A stretch of 64,000 nucleotides of DNA from Fuerstiella marisgermanici (GTDB lineage Bacteria; Planctomycetota; Planctomycetia; Planctomycetales; Planctomycetaceae). The stretch covers positions 1,612,001 to 1,676,000 of the forward strand of contig NZ_CP017641.1 in the NCBI RefSeq assembly GCF_001983935.1, given 5' to 3'. Under the pieces are notes generated by a model that saw only the letters and a list, made by a program, of their open reading frames with translations, did not search any database and was not told where the DNA came from. This document shows, one piece after another, positions 28,601-43,600 of this stretch. Each line of letters starts with the position of its first letter. Position 1 is the first letter of the stretch. Made by a program: the position numbers and the translations under genes.

Positions 28601-31600
28601 TTGGCAGACATGTCGCCCGAATCGTTGCGGGCAGTTTGAGTACCGGAACCTCCGTAGATGATGTCTTCCGCATCCGGTCGAGACGATGCCGTCGCGGCGC
28701 CGAACATATTCGAGCTGCCACCAACGATGTCGTCCTGTCCGAGATTGCCCAGAATCAAATCGCTACCTCCGCCGCCTTCGACGTAGTCGTCGCCATCGCG
28801 TTTAGGGCCTGCAAAGTCATCGATAGAAACTTTTGTAGAACGTACGTCCAGCGTTCGACCGCCGGATGCATCGAGGATCGTTCCGTCGCCCTGAATTGCG
28901 TCGTCACCGAGTTGCCCGAAGATCAGGTCGTTTTCTGAACCACCGGCCAGGTCGTCGTTTCCGTAAACGGTGCCAGCCGTGCTGAACGTGTGATCAAACA
29001 GCACAATGTCTCGCAACGGCACGGAACTCGGATCGTTCTGAGCTGCGCCGGTAATCAGTGGCGTTCCTTCGGAAGAATGAATTTCCGTGCCACTCAGGAC
29101 CTGCCATCGTCCGTCGGTGGATCGCGGATTTCTTAGGATACTGGCGTTGTCGCCGGCGATGACATCATGCCCGGTGCCGCCGTCAATCGCGTCGCTGCCG
29201 TCGTGGCCGTTTGAAACGTTGTGGCCGCCAATCAGATCATCATTGCCATCGCCACCGACGATCGTGTCATCACTTTGGCCGCCGATCGCGATGTCATCAT
29301 CTGCTCCCGCGAGGATAAAGTCTCGACCACCGTTGTCGGCATCCTGAGTCGCAATCGAAGTGAATATGAAATCAGGAGTTTGGCTGTTCAACGGTTGGCT
29401 ATTCAGATCGATGTGTCCCTGAATTTGAGCGTTGTCGCCGAAGATCAGGTCTCGCCCAGCAGCCGTGCGAATGCTGTCGTGGAACGCGCCACCGATTACG
29501 AGGTCCTGTCCGGCCCCCGTGCGGATATCGTCGTCGTCGCCGATTTCCGGTGTAACGCTTTGCAGTTGCGTCACAAATCCAGCTGCGTCTATTTCTGCCT
29601 GGCCATTGTCGCCCAGTACGATGTTGTTTCCGTCAGCGATTGTCACGCTGTCTTTGCCGGATCCGCCAAAAATCAGATCGTCGTGAATTCCGCTGGTGAT
29701 CGTGTCGTGTCCCAGGTGCGTCGAATCGGCAGTTGTGATGGTGCGGATTTCCCCCTGAGTGTCAAAGGTGGCGTTCGCGTTGTCGCCTACAACTACATTC
29801 TGACCGTTGGCCACGTCGATGGCGTCGTCGTCGGTGCCGCCAAACACTACGTCGTTGCCGCTGCCGGTGGTGATACTGTCCTGCCCGGAATGCTGCGGAG
29901 ACTGGGTAGCGACCGTCAGAATCTGGCCTGCAGAATTGAACGTCGCCGCCGCGTTGTCTCCGGCCGCAATATTGTCACCGTCTCCAAGGTTGATGTTGTC
30001 ATGGCCGACACCGCCAAAGGCCACATCTACGGCATTGCCGCTGCTGATCGTGTCGTCACCGCCAACTGAGTCAGCCGATGTTGTGACGTTAAGCCACTGG
30101 CCAGCTCCATCAAACGTGATTTCGCCGCTGTCACCAATAGCTACATTGCGGCCCTCACGCACATCAATCGTGTCGCTGCCGGTTCCGCCAAGAACCAGGT
30201 CAATATCATCGCCCGTCGTAATGACGTCGTCGTTTCCGTCTGCCGGATTTGATGTCGCCAATGTCAGCAGGAATCCAGCATCATTCAAAGTCGCTTGGCC
30301 ATTGTCGCCCACGACCGTGTTTCTGCCCTCATTGGCGGTGACCGTATCCTTTCCGAAGCCAGCAAAGACAAGGTCCAGCGCGTCGCCGGTCAGGATGACG
30401 TCGTCGCCGCCGATGGCGAAATCGCTGGTCGACACGTCGGTCCATTGCCCGGCAGAATTCAGCGTGACATTTCCGTTGTCACCGACCACCACATTGCGGC
30501 CTTCACTGGCGTTGACATCGTCGTTTCCATGACCGGCCAGAATAATATCTTCGCCGATTCCAGTGCTAATGACGTCATGACTTCCCTGTGCAGGACTGTG
30601 CGTGGTCACGGCGCGAATTTGTCCATTCGGATCAAACGTCGCGGTGCCGTTGTCTCCGATGACGGTGTTGTCGCCATCGTTGGCCGTTAGTGAATCCTGA
30701 GAAAATCCGCCGAAGATGATATCGTCGTCGGTGCCGGTTTGGATGGTGTCGTTGCCGCCGATCGCTGCATCTATGGTCGTGACATTCAGCCACTGGCCCA
30801 GACCATCAAATGCAATCCGACCGTTGTCACCGATGACCAGATTTCGGCCATCTGAGGCGTCCACATGGTCATCGTCACTTCCGCCCAGGATGATATCCAC
30901 GCCGTTTCCGGACGTGATTGAATCGCGGCCAGCATCATTCGGCGACTGCGCCTTCGCGATGAGAAATTCTCCCTGGTCGTTAAACGTGATCTGACCATTG
31001 TCGCCAATGGCGAAGTTGTAGCCTTCCAGCAGTGCGATGGTGTCATTGGCCACGCCGCCTACAACCACGTCGTCGTCGTCTCCGGCGGTGATCGTGTCGT
31101 TGCCACCTACGCTGTCACTGCTGGACGTCACTGCGATCCATTGCCCAACGGCGTTAAGTTCGATTCGTCCATGGTCGCCGATCACCAGGTTCCTGCCATG
31201 GCTAACGCTGATGATGTCGTCCTGATCGCCACCAATCGCGATGTCGATTCCGATACCTGTTGAAATGCTGTCCGCGTCTCCGGAGCCCGGCGATCGTTCT
31301 TCCAGCAGCGTCGCGAAACCATTTTCATTGAAGTCTGCAGAGCCTGTGTCACCGAATGCGATGTTGTCGCCGTCGTCCAGTTGAATGTTGTCTCTGCCAA
31401 TTCCACCGAATACCAGGTCGTCCCCATTGCCAGTTGTGATTTGGTCGTTCCCACCAGTCGTCGGAACCGTCGTGGTCACATTCTTCCAGATGCCTGTTGC
31501 ATAGTAGGTAGCAATGCCGTGATCACCAACAACGATATTGTCACCGCCGCTAACGTTGACAACATCGTCGTTATCGCCTGCGAGTACCACATCATCACCG

Positions 31601-34600
31601 ATACCGGTTGTGACTGTGTCCTGACCGCCGTTGCCAGCGTGAGTCGTTTCAATCAGCAGCAATTGACCGTCTGCGCCAAACTGAGCGTGGCCGTTGTCAC
31701 CGGTGGCAAAGTTGCTGCCGCTGCTGAGTTCCAACACATCGTTTCCAAATCCGGCAAAGACATAATCGTTGCCGCTGCCCGATGTGATTGTGTCGTCGCC
31801 GCCGATGGCCGTGTGAGTGCTCGCGATATCCATCCATTGGCCACCGCCATTGAACAGGATCGCAGCATGGTCGCCAATAACCACGTTAGTGCCGTCGCCG
31901 ACGCTTAAATCATCGTCGCCCGTTCCACCGATAACGATATCCTGCCCGGCTCCAGCCGTAACGGTATCTTTGCCGCCTGCCGCTGGTGCATGACTGTCAA
32001 TCGTGAGTAGTTGACCGCCGCTGTTGAACGTCGCAATCCCATTATCACCGATCGCAACGTTGTCGCCATTGCTTAGCGAAATTGAGTCGGCCGCGACTCC
32101 ACCAAAGACTACGTCGTTACCACTGCCAGCGCTAATCACGTCCGTCCCGCCGATCGCTGTGTCAGTCGTTTGCACAGACAGCCACTGGCCAGCTCCATCG
32201 TACAGAATCTGGCCGCTGTCACCGATGACAAGATTGTTGCCGTCGTTGACGTCGATCGTGTCTTCCGCTGTTCCTCCCATCACAATGTCGGAACCTGCGC
32301 CAGATGTGATGCTGTCCTTTCCGCCAATACCCGCGGAATTCGTTGCCGTCGTGAGCAGCTGCCCGACGGCGTTGAAGGTCGCTTCGCCATTGTCACCGAC
32401 CGCAAGGTTGTCGCCGGTGCCTAGTCGAATGGTGTCATCAGCGAATCCGCCAAATACGACATCGTCGTCATTGCCGGTTTCGATGACGTCATTTCCACCA
32501 ACGGCTGCATCGCTGGTGCGAATGTCTGTCCACTGGCCAGCATCGTCAACGAGAACGCGGCCGTGGTCACCTATAACGACGTTTCGACCGTCACTGGTGT
32601 CGATATCGTCGTTGGCAGCTCCGGCCAGAACGATGTCGCTGTCAATGCCGGTGCGGATCATGTCCGCATTACCGATGTGCGCATCCATCGTCTGAATTGT
32701 GCGCAACTGTCCGGCTGCGTTGAACGTCGCTGAACCGTTGTCGCCCAGTGCGATGTTGTTTCCATCGTTTAGCGTGATCGTATCTTCACCATATCCGCCG
32801 ATCGCGAAGTCTTTGCCGCTGCCAGTTGTGATTGAGTCGTCACCACCGACGTCTGTGGCGGCTGATGTGATGCTCAGGAACTGGCCGAGTCCGTTGAATA
32901 CGAATTTGGCGTGGTCGCCAATAACAACGTTGTGGCCATTGGCCGCATTGATCGTGTCGCCCGCCGATCCCGCGACAACGATGTCGTTGCCATCGCCAGT
33001 GCTGACCGTGTCGCTCGCACCGTCGTTGACGAACGTACTGTTCAAGGTTAACAGTTCGCCTGCGGAATTCAGTGTTAACGTCGAATTGTCGCCAATGACC
33101 ACGTTGTCGCCGTTGGTGTTTGCGATGCCATCCTGCCCAGTGCCGCCGATGATTAGGTCCGCATGATCACCCGATTCAATAGTGTCGTCGCCGCCGATGC
33201 CTTCATCCGTGCTTTCGACCTTTGTCCACTGGCCGGCCCCGTCAAAGTCGATAGTTCCATGATCGCCGAACACGACGTTTCGGCCGTCACTGGCAACGAT
33301 GCTGTCGTCGCCCGCTCCGCCGAACACGATGTCGCTGCCGATCCCGCTGGTGATGGTGTCAGCCGCTCCATTAATGGGCGAAAGTGTGGCTGTTGCCAGC
33401 AAGAAACCTGCCGCGTTAAAGGTTGCGTGAGCATGATCGCCAGCGATCATGTTGTTGCCATTGGCGGCTGAAATAGTGTCAGCCCCAAGCCCACCGACGA
33501 TCACGTCGTCATGTGTGCCAGTTGTGATGACGTCGTCACCGCCGTGAGTGAAGTCTGTCGAAAGGACATCCGTCCACTGGCCGGCATCATTGATCAATAC
33601 AATCCCGTGATCACCGAAGACAACGTTGCGTCCGTCACTGGCATTGATGTCGTCGTCGGCCGCTCCGGCCACAACGATGTCGCTGTCAATGCCGGTGCGG
33701 ATCGTGTCCGCATCACCGATGTGCGCGTCCATCGTCTGCATTGTTCGCAATTGTCCGGCGGCGTTAAACGTCGCCGAGCCGTTGTCGCCCAGTGCGATGT
33801 TGTTTCCATCGTCTAGCGTGATCGTATCTTTGCCGAATCCGCCGATCGCGAAGTCTATGTCGCTACCAGTCGTGATTGCGTCGTCGCCGCCGATATCCGT
33901 GGCGGCAGACGTGATGCTGAGGAACTGGCCGAGCCCGTCGAATACGAATTCGGCGTGATCGCCAATGACAACGTTGTGGCCATTGGCCGCATTGATCGTG
34001 TCACCGGCCGATCCCGCGACAACGATGTCGTTACCATCGCCTGTGTTGATCGAGTCGCTGGCACCGTCGTTGACGAAGGTGCTGTTCAAAGTCAGCAATT
34101 CGCCTGCAGAATTCAGCGTCAGAGTCGCATTGTCGCCAATCACCACGTTGTCGCCGTTGGTGCTTGCGATGCCGTCCTGCCCAGTGCCACCGATGATTAG
34201 GTCCGTTTGGTCACCCGATTCAATCGTGTCGTTGGCGCCGATGCCTTCGTCCGTGCTTTCGACGTTGGTCCACTGACCGGCTCCGTCAAAGCCGATAGTT
34301 CCGTGATCGCCGAACACAACGTTTCGGCCATCACTGGCATCGATGCTGTCGTCGCCCGCTCCGCCGAAGACGATGTCGCTGCCGATCCCGCTGGTGATGG
34401 TGTCAGCCGCGCCATTTATCGGCGAAAGTGTGGCCGTTGCCAGCAAGAAACCTGCCGCGTTAAAGGTGGCATGAGCGTGATCGCCAGCGACGAGGTTGTT
34501 GCCATTGGCGGCTGTAATCGTGTCAGCACCAAGCCCGCCAACGATCACGTCGTCATTGGTGCCCGTTGCGATGACGTCGTCACCGCCGTGAGTAAAGTCT

Positions 34601-37600
34601 GTCGAAACAACTTCCGTCCATTGGCCAGCATCATTGATCAATACAATCCCGTGATCACCGAAGACAACGTTTCGACTATCACTGGCATTGATGTCGTCGT
34701 TGGCCGCTCCGGCCAGAACTATGTCGCTGTCAATGCCTGTGCGGATCATGTCCGCATCACCGATGTGCGCATCAATCGTCTGGATTGTTCGCAATTGCCC
34801 GGCTGCGTTGAACGTCGCCGAACCGTTGTCGCCCAGTGTGATGTTGTTTCCATCGTTCAGCGTGATCGTATCTTTGCCAAATCCGCCGATCGCGAAGTCT
34901 TCGCCGGTTCCAGCGGAAACGGTGTCATCGCCGCCGACGGTTGTGTCGATGGAGGTCACTGTCTGCCACAATCCCGCACCATCAAACGTCACATCGCCGT
35001 GGTCGCCGAGCAGCAGGTTTCGGCCGCCGGTGGCCGTAATTGTGTCATTGGCCGCTCCACCAAAAGCAACACCCACACCCGTGCCGAGACTCACGACATC
35101 GGCAGCACCAATGGTTGCAGATGTTGTTGTGGCTGTCAGCAGGTGATCAAAGTTGTTGCGAGTGATCAGACCGTTGTCACCAACAACAGTGTTGTGTCCG
35201 TCTCCGATCGTAATGTCATCAGAACCGAAACCGCCGACGGCGATTGAGGTGCCGTTGCCTGCGGTGATCGTGTCGTTGTCGCCCGTCGAATGCGCCAGAC
35301 TTGTGATCGTTTGTAACGTGCTCGAATTCTGCTGAACTCGTCCATGATCGCCAAAGATGACGTTGCTTCCGTCGCCAGCCTGCACGGAATCGGAAGCGAT
35401 CCCACCAAAGATGTAGTCTCGCCCAGTGCCGGTGCTAATTGTGTCCAGTCCGCCAATCTCAAAGTCGGTGCTCTGCAATTCGACCAGGTCAGAAGCTGGT
35501 GTGAGCAATGCGAATCCATGGTCTCCAAAGATGATGTTGTCGCCGTCGCCAGCCGCGAGGACGTCGTTGGCAGCACCACCAAAGATGATGTCGTTGCCAC
35601 CCGTTGATGTAATACTGTCTGTGCCACCGAGCGACGGGGCCATGGTTTCGTAACGCTGTTCGGTGATCAGCGATTGTAGTTTCGCGTTGTCGCCGAAGAC
35701 GACGTTATTGCCACCGGTCGTCGTTACGCTGTCGTTTCCGAAACCAGCAATGACGTTGTCATTTCCGCTGCCACTGGTGATCGTGTCGTCGCCGCCAACG
35801 TGCGTGGCTGTGCTTTCTACCGTCATCCAGATTCCGACGGAATCGAAAACCAACAGGCCATTGTCGCCCAGAATCAGGTTGTTGCCGCCGGCAGTCGCCA
35901 ACTGATCGGCGTCCGAACCGCCAAGTAGTACGTCTGAACCGGATCCGGTAGCGACAGTGTCCGCTCCTGCAAATTCGACGGTTTCACTCTGAACCTGCTG
36001 CAGACTCCCGTCGTTCCGGAACAGAAAATCGGCATTGTCGGCCGCGACTATATTGTCGCCAGCCACAACATTGATCGTGTCGTTGTCGACTCCGCCGATG
36101 ACCAGGTCGTTACCGGTTCCCGCAATGATGGAGTCGCGGCCGCCGACAGAATTGTCAGTCGACGAAAGATGCGAAATATTTCCATTGCTATAGAAGTCTG
36201 CAGAACCATTGTCGGCGACGATGGTATTGTTGCCGTTACCTGCGTCGACAGTGTCGCCTGCCGCTCCGGCCAGGACGACGTCGTTGCCGCCGCCGGATTC
36301 GATCGTGTCAGTGTCACCGACCGTCGCGTCAGTGGTCGCGATGTTTTGAATGCGACTGACGCTATCAAATGTGGCGATCCCGGAATCACCGACCAGGAGG
36401 TTGTCGCCGCCGGACGTATTGATGGCGTCCTGACCAGCACCTCCGAAGACAATGTCGTTTCCAGCCCCCGTGGCGACGCTATCGTTGCCGCCGATTGAAG
36501 CGTCTGAGGTTTCCACGGTGCGTAACGTTCCTGCGGCATCGTAGATCGCCTGACCATTGTCCCCGATGACGATATTGTTTCCGCCCGCGATGGTGACCAC
36601 GTCGGCACCGTTGCCGGACAGGACCAGATCGTTGCCGCTGCCCGTGTGGATCGCGTCGATACCTCCGTCACTCGGTGTTGTACTGCGGAGTTCTCTCAGG
36701 ATTGTTGTGTCGTCAAAGATGGCTTCACCGTTGTCTCCGATGACGATGTTGTTGCCGCCGGAGATGGTGACATTGTCGCTGTTATGGCCAGCCACGACGA
36801 TGTCATTGCCTAAGCCGGAAAGAATCGTGTCCACGTCTCCAATAGTCGGCGAAGTCGATTCCAGCTTCTGCAGTTCTCCATTCGCGTGATAGGTCAGCCT
36901 TGCATGATCACCGACCAGAACGTTGTCTCCGCCACTGGCCGTTATGCTGTCAGCGCCGTCGTTACCAATGACCGTGTCGTTCCCGTCACCCACGGATATG
37001 AAATCCGAATGTCCACTGCTTGCATCCAGTGAAGTTATTTTCACCAGGCGTGAGCCGTATGTGTCGATCTGAGCGAAGTCGCCGGTAACCACGTTGTTGC
37101 CAACGCCCGCATTAATGTTGTCCGCTCCGGCACCACCCAGAACGATGTCGTGTCCATCTCCGGTGGTAATCGCGTCGCTACCGAAGTTGGCAATGTTGCG
37201 AGTAACCACCTGAGTCAGAATTCCCAGCACGTCGAAGATAATGTCGCCAAAGTCGCCGATGACGATATTGTTGCCGCCAGTCGACGTGACAACATCAGAT
37301 CCTTCGCCGCCGATGATGAAGTCGTTTCCGGCTGCTGAGTTGATCGTATCGACACCACCGCTGGCGTCGTCAAACGAATTGACAGCTCGAAGAATTCCAG
37401 TCGCATCGTAGGCGATCCGACCGCTGTCACCCACAATTCGGTTATTGCCGCCAGCCGTCGTTACGCTGTCGTTACCCTTCCCGCCGATGACGACGTCGTT
37501 TCCTGTGCCGGATAAGATCGTGTCGTCATCGCCATCAGCAAGAGCTTCAGATCTGATGTCCAATAGCTGTCCAGCCGCGTTAAACGTCGCCAGTCCATTG

Positions 37601-40600
37601 TCGCCCAATATCAGATTGTCGCCGCCTGAAACCGCTATATTGTCCGATCCGGAACCACCGATGACGATATCGTTACCGAATCCGGCCGTGATCGTGTCAT
37701 TCCCCTCGAAGTCGGTGTCAATGGTTTGAAACGTCAACAGTGTGCCGTTGACATCAAAGGTGGCCCGAGCGTGATCGCCCGCGATGATGTTGTTGCCGTC
37801 GCCCCCGTTGATCATGTCGTCGCCGGTCCCGCCAAACACGATGTCATTGGCAGATACCAAAGTGATGGTGTCTGCGGCTCCTGTCGTTGGCGACTTGGTA
37901 AAGAACAGTCGCAACTGCCCTGCGCTGTCAAACTCGGCTCGCGCCGCATCACCTGCGATAATGAACGATGGATCGGGGGCTCCGCCCATTGCTGCGTTGC
38001 CAGTGATCGTATCGCTGCCCGCTCCCCCCATCACCAGGCTGCTGGCGCCGTTCGCTACAATGATGTCGTCGGCTCCTTCGGCATCGTTGATTGTTTCGAT
38101 CACGGTACCCGTGATGGCGCCACTGCTGTTTCGTGACACCACTCGCTGGCCTTCATCGCCAAGGATCGTTGCGGTGCCTGATCCCACGGTAATGCTGTCT
38201 GTGGCGGCACCGGCAATCACCACGTTTGTGCCGCTACCAAGAGTCATCGTGTCGGTCCCTCCGACACCGGTATTTAGCGTTCGCAACTGATCGACGGTAC
38301 CGTCGGTGTGCAGAATGGCTTCCCCTTCGTCGCCAACAATCAGGTTGATTCCCGTGCCAACAGATACGACGTCGTTGCCAGCACCGGCGATCACATTGTT
38401 GGTACCCGAGGTGATCACGATGTCGTCGTGACCGCCGCTGCCGTCATTGATCGAACGAATGTTCTGTAGGTCGCCATTGGCGTAGAAGCTGGCAAGACCG
38501 TCGTCGCCGAGTATCGTATTCGTGCCGGAACCAGCCGTGATACTGTCGTCGCCCTGGCCACCGATGACCGCGTTGATGCCGGCTGTCAAAGTAATCGTGT
38601 CATCATCGCCGCCGAAAAAGTCTGTGCTTTCGATGTTGAGCAGCGTTCCGGTATTGCTGAGCGTAATCGTGCCATTGTCACCCAGCACAATACCGCTAGC
38701 TGTAGGTGTAGTGCCATTCACCGTTATGTCGTCGGAATTGGCTCCACCTGCGACCACGTTGTAACCGCTGCCGACGGTGATGATGTCCTGCCCACCTACC
38801 GTTCCATTCAAAGTTGTGACTTCTGTTGTTCCCGTTGGAGCGCCCAACAGGTCCGTCAAAACTTCTCGCTGGCCTTCATCGCCCAGGACAAAGTTAGTGC
38901 CGGTTCCGACGGAAATTGTATCGTCGCCAAATCCGGCAATCACACTATTGACGCCGTCAACAACATCAATCTGGTCATCACCGCCGACGCCTAAGTTTGT
39001 TGAACGAATCAGTTTCAGACTGCCGTCTGCAAACAGCGTGGCCGTACCTTCATCGCCCAGGATCGTGTTCGTGCCAGACGTGGCTGTGACCGTGTCTGCA
39101 CCGGGTCCCGCGATCACGACGTTTGTTCCTGCCTGCAGAGAAATCTGATCATCACCACCGTCACCAGGATTGATCGACGCGATTTCCTCTAGATCGCCAT
39201 TGGCGAAGAACGTTGCCTGACCGTCGTCACCCAGAATCGTGTTTCTACCCGTTCCGGCCGTGATTTGGTCCGCCCCTTTTCCTCCAACGATCGCGTTCGT
39301 CCCGGCGGTGAGTTCGATAACGTCGGCGGCTCCGGAAGCGAAGTCTGTGCTTTCGATGCTTAATAGCGTGCCAGCGTTGTCCAGAACCAGTTTACCGTTG
39401 TCGCCCAACACGATGCCTCGTGCCGCCGTGGTCGTGCCGTTGACCGTGATGGTATCGATGTCCGCACCGCCCACCGCGACGTTGTAGCCGCTGCCGACCG
39501 TGATTTCGTCCTGTCCGCCGTTCGCGCCATTCAGGCTGGTGACTTCGGTCGTGCCCGTTGGAAGTCCGCCGCCATCGGTTAGGACTTCGCGTTTTCCTTC
39601 GTCGCCGAATACAAAGTTTGAGCCCGCTCCAACACTGATCGTGTCGTTTCCAGCGCCCGCGATGACGCTATTGGTGCCGTCCTGCAGCGTGATGACGTCA
39701 TTGTCGCCGCTGCTGAGGTTGATCGATTCAATCAGACGCAGATCGCCGTTCGCGAAGAAGAACGCTCGACCATCATCACCCAGAATCGTGTTACTGCCCG
39801 ATCCCGCTGTGATCTGATCGGCCCCTGCACCCCCGATGACGGCGTTTGTTCCGGCCGTTAGTCCGATCGTGTCCGTCGCCCCGGAGGCGAAGTTGTTGCT
39901 TTCAAGACTCAGCAAGGTACCCGTATTGCTGAGCGTCATCGTGCCGTTATCGCCCAGGATGGTTGACTGAGCCCCCACGGCAGTTCCGTTTACGTCGATC
40001 GTGTCTGAGGCCGCTCCACCGACGACCACGTTGTAACCGGCGCCGATTTGGATATCGTCGGTGCCGCCGAAGGGCGCGTTCAGAGAAGACACTTCTGTTG
40101 TGCCTGTCGGAGCACCGGTGCCATCGGTCAGGACTTCAAGGCGGCCTTCGTCGGCGAGTACATAATTCGTGCCGCCGCCGAGGGCGACGATGTCGTTTCC
40201 GCCACCGGCAATGACGGTGTTCGATCCATCCTGCAGTTCGATTTCGTCTGCGTCACCGCTGCCAAGGTTAATCGATTCGATCAAACGAAGGTCGCCGTTG
40301 ACAAAGAAGAATGCCTGGCCATCGTCGCCCAACACTGTATTCGTGCCGCCGCCGGCCGTGATCTTGTCCGCGCCCTTGCCGCCGATCACGGAATTGATCC
40401 CGGCTGTCAGCGTGATGTCGTCCACGTCGCCCGCAGCAAAGTCTGTACTGGCAACACTCAGAAGTGTGCCTGAGTTACTTAACTGAATCTGCCCATTGTC
40501 GCCGAGGACAATGCCCCGTGCGGATGGTGTGGTGCCGTTGACGCCGACGGTGTCGCCCGCCGCACCACCAATCACGACGTTGTAACCAGCTCCAATTGAA

Positions 40601-43600
40601 ATCTGGTCGACGCCGCCAACGGTGCCATTCAGAGTTTGCACATCGGTTGTACCGGTTGGAACCCCGCCGCCGTCTGTCAAAACTTCGCGACGTCCTTCGT
40701 CACCCAGAACAAAGTTTGTTCCGCCACCCGTTGTGATGGTGTCGTTGCCCACGCCAGCGATTACATTATTGGTGCCATCCTGCAGATCGATAATGTCATT
40801 GTCGCCTTCGCCCGGATTGATTGATTCGATCAATCGCAGGTCACCGCTTGCGAAGAAGAAGGCGTGGCCATCGTCACCAAGCACTGTGTTCGTTCCGCCA
40901 CCGGCCGTGATGTTGTCGGCACCTTTACCGCCGATGACGGCGTTCGTTCCGGCCGTCAGAGTAATCGTGTCGGCCGCTCCTGATGCAAAATCAGTACTGG
41001 CGATGCTCAGCAAAGTTCCCGAATTCGTCAGCAGAATGGTACCGTTGTCGCCGAGCACAATGGCGCTGGCGGAGGCCGCGTTTCCATTCACGTCGATGGT
41101 GTCGCCTGCCGCTCCGCCGATGACGATGTTTCGGCCGGCTCCGACATCAATGTCGTCCACGTCCCCGACGGTTGGATTAATCGTTTTGACTTCCGTGTTG
41201 CCTGTCGGGCTGCCGCCGCCATCGGTGAGGACTTCCAACTGGCCTTCGTCGCCGAGCACATAATTCGTGCCGCCGCCTGTGGACACGGAATCGTTTCCGA
41301 AACCGGCGATGACGGTGTTGGTGCCACCCTGAAGGCTAATCACATCGCGGGCACCGCTTCCTGAGTTAATGGTTTCGATTTTGCGAACGGTACCATCCGC
41401 AAAGAAGCTGACTTGGCCATCGTCACCCAGCACGGTATTGCTGCCGCCGCCTGCTGTAATTGTGTCTGTGCCTCGCCCACCGATAATTGCATTGATGCCC
41501 GATGTGACGGTGATGATGTCGTTCGCTCCCGCCGAAAATTCTTTGCTGGTGGCACTCAACAGAATTGCGGTGTTGCTAAGTTGCAGGCTGCCGTTGTCAC
41601 CCAGCACAATTGCTTTCGGACTTCCGGCGCCGGCGACCTGAGTTTGGATCGTGTCCGCACCGCCGCCGCCAACCAGCACATTGAAACCTTCGCCGGCCGT
41701 AATGTTGTCTGCACCAATGACGGCTGCCGCCAAAGTTTCAATCGTGGTTGTGCCATCGCCGTTCAGACGAATTCGCCCGGCGTCGCCGAGGACATAGTTG
41801 GTCCCCGCTCCCAGTGCAATGGTTTCGTCGCCGGCCCCAGCAATGACTCGGTAGGTGCCACCACCCAGCGTAAACGTATCCGCCGCTCCGCCGTTTGCAT
41901 TGGTGCTTTCAGCCAGAGTCAGGTTTCCGCTGGAGTCGAAGGTCACGTTGCCTTCATCACCCAGAATAGTATTGATGCCGTTTCCGGCTGTGATCTCGTC
42001 CGCACCCGTTCCGCCGATGACCAGGTTGTTCCCGTCCCCGACGTCGAACGTTTCAACGACTCCGCCATCGGTACCTGTGACCGTGATTGCGGTCACTCGA
42101 TTGCCGGACAGAGTCACATTGGCTTCGCCACCAATGACGAACTCGTCGCCCGCCCCACCCGTGAAGGAATCTGCGCCGTGCCCACCGATCATCAGCGCCA
42201 TCGCGCTGGAGCTCGTGAAGGTATCACCGCCGCCAACGCCTGCTGACGATGATGCAAGGCTGCTAAGGACATGAGTCCCGGTGTCATAGACATACGTGCC
42301 GGTGTCGCCGAACGCGATCACAGGTGTTGTGATGGTGTTGGCGGTGGCGGTCGAAATGTTGTCTGCGCCGCCGAGTCCCTGGATGATCAGCACGCCACTG
42401 ATCGTTGCCGACGCGCCAACTGTGATGGTGTCGTCTCGCTCACTGCCGCGAATGTCAACCAGCGGTGCGGTGAGAGTTCCATTCAGTTCGATACTGGCCC
42501 CCACGGGAACCGTGTCTGCATCTGCATAAGCTGCTTTGATTGTCAGCAGGTTCTGAGCGATCACGGCGGACGTGGCTTCCAGCGAAACATTGTCGCCCGC
42601 TCTCAACGTTACGTCGCCACCGGTTGATTCGACGGTCACCCCGGCTTCGATCGTCAAATCGTCGCCGGTGGTTGGATCTTCCGTCGCAACCATGGTGATG
42701 TCTCCAGCCGCTGTCACATCGCTGCTGACGGTGATTGGACTTTCCGCTTTGAGATTTACCTGGCTACCGGAAATCAAGCCTGTGCCCGTGACCGTCAGGT
42801 GACCGGTGTTATGAATGTAACTGCTGCCTGTGGTCGATCGCCCCTGGACGGTTGAAATTTGAGTCGTCAGCGGTTTGGCCGAACTTCCGATGTCCTGAGA
42901 AGCAAACAGGAACACGGTGCCGGACAGGATGTTAAAGTCGGTCGGTGCAGTGCGAGCGTCAATGATGCTGCCTGCGGGGACGGCCACAAAAGCGGTCGAA
43001 GAAGTGCCTGTGCTAATGGATTTTAGGTATAGGTCACCCGTCAATTCGTTGACGTACAGGTTTCCGAAATTGCTTGACGCACTAAACAGACTTGTGGCCG
43101 TGCTATCGGTTTCAATGTCCAATTCGCTGCCAGCCGCGCCGATGCCACCGGCAACTGCAGTCAGCGTGATGCTTCCGCCCGTCACATCGACGTCGTCGCT
43201 GGCCGTATCGGCGTCAACAATTGACAGCTGTGACTTCAAGGTCACATCGCCGTCAGATGACGTGACGGTGCTAACGCGCATCTCGCCCAGAGCTTCCCAC
43301 AGGTGTGCGCCGGTTTTCCCGATTGCTGTCAGAATTCCAGAAGCTCCCTGATCGATGTCCAGAGGATTGCTGCTGGTTCCGAGGGAGCCATTGGCGGCTG
43401 ACAAATGTATGTTAGTTCCTGACTTCACGTTGACGAGATCGCTGTTGAAGTAGTCTGAAATCGATCCGGTTGACGACGTCAGAACCACCTGCCCCTGCTG
43501 AGAGTAGATGGTTTCGACTGGCAGGTTGCCGCTGGTTTCGACGATCACAATGTCCTGCTTGGCGCGAGCTGTCAGAGTTGCCGCTCCCAGCAGGTCAATG

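Noticed and set aside
29430-37870. The regular 174-bp periodicity as a possible CRISPR array or satellite
   Set aside because: The period encodes degenerate RTX modules in one open frame; there are no short identical direct repeats with unique spacers.
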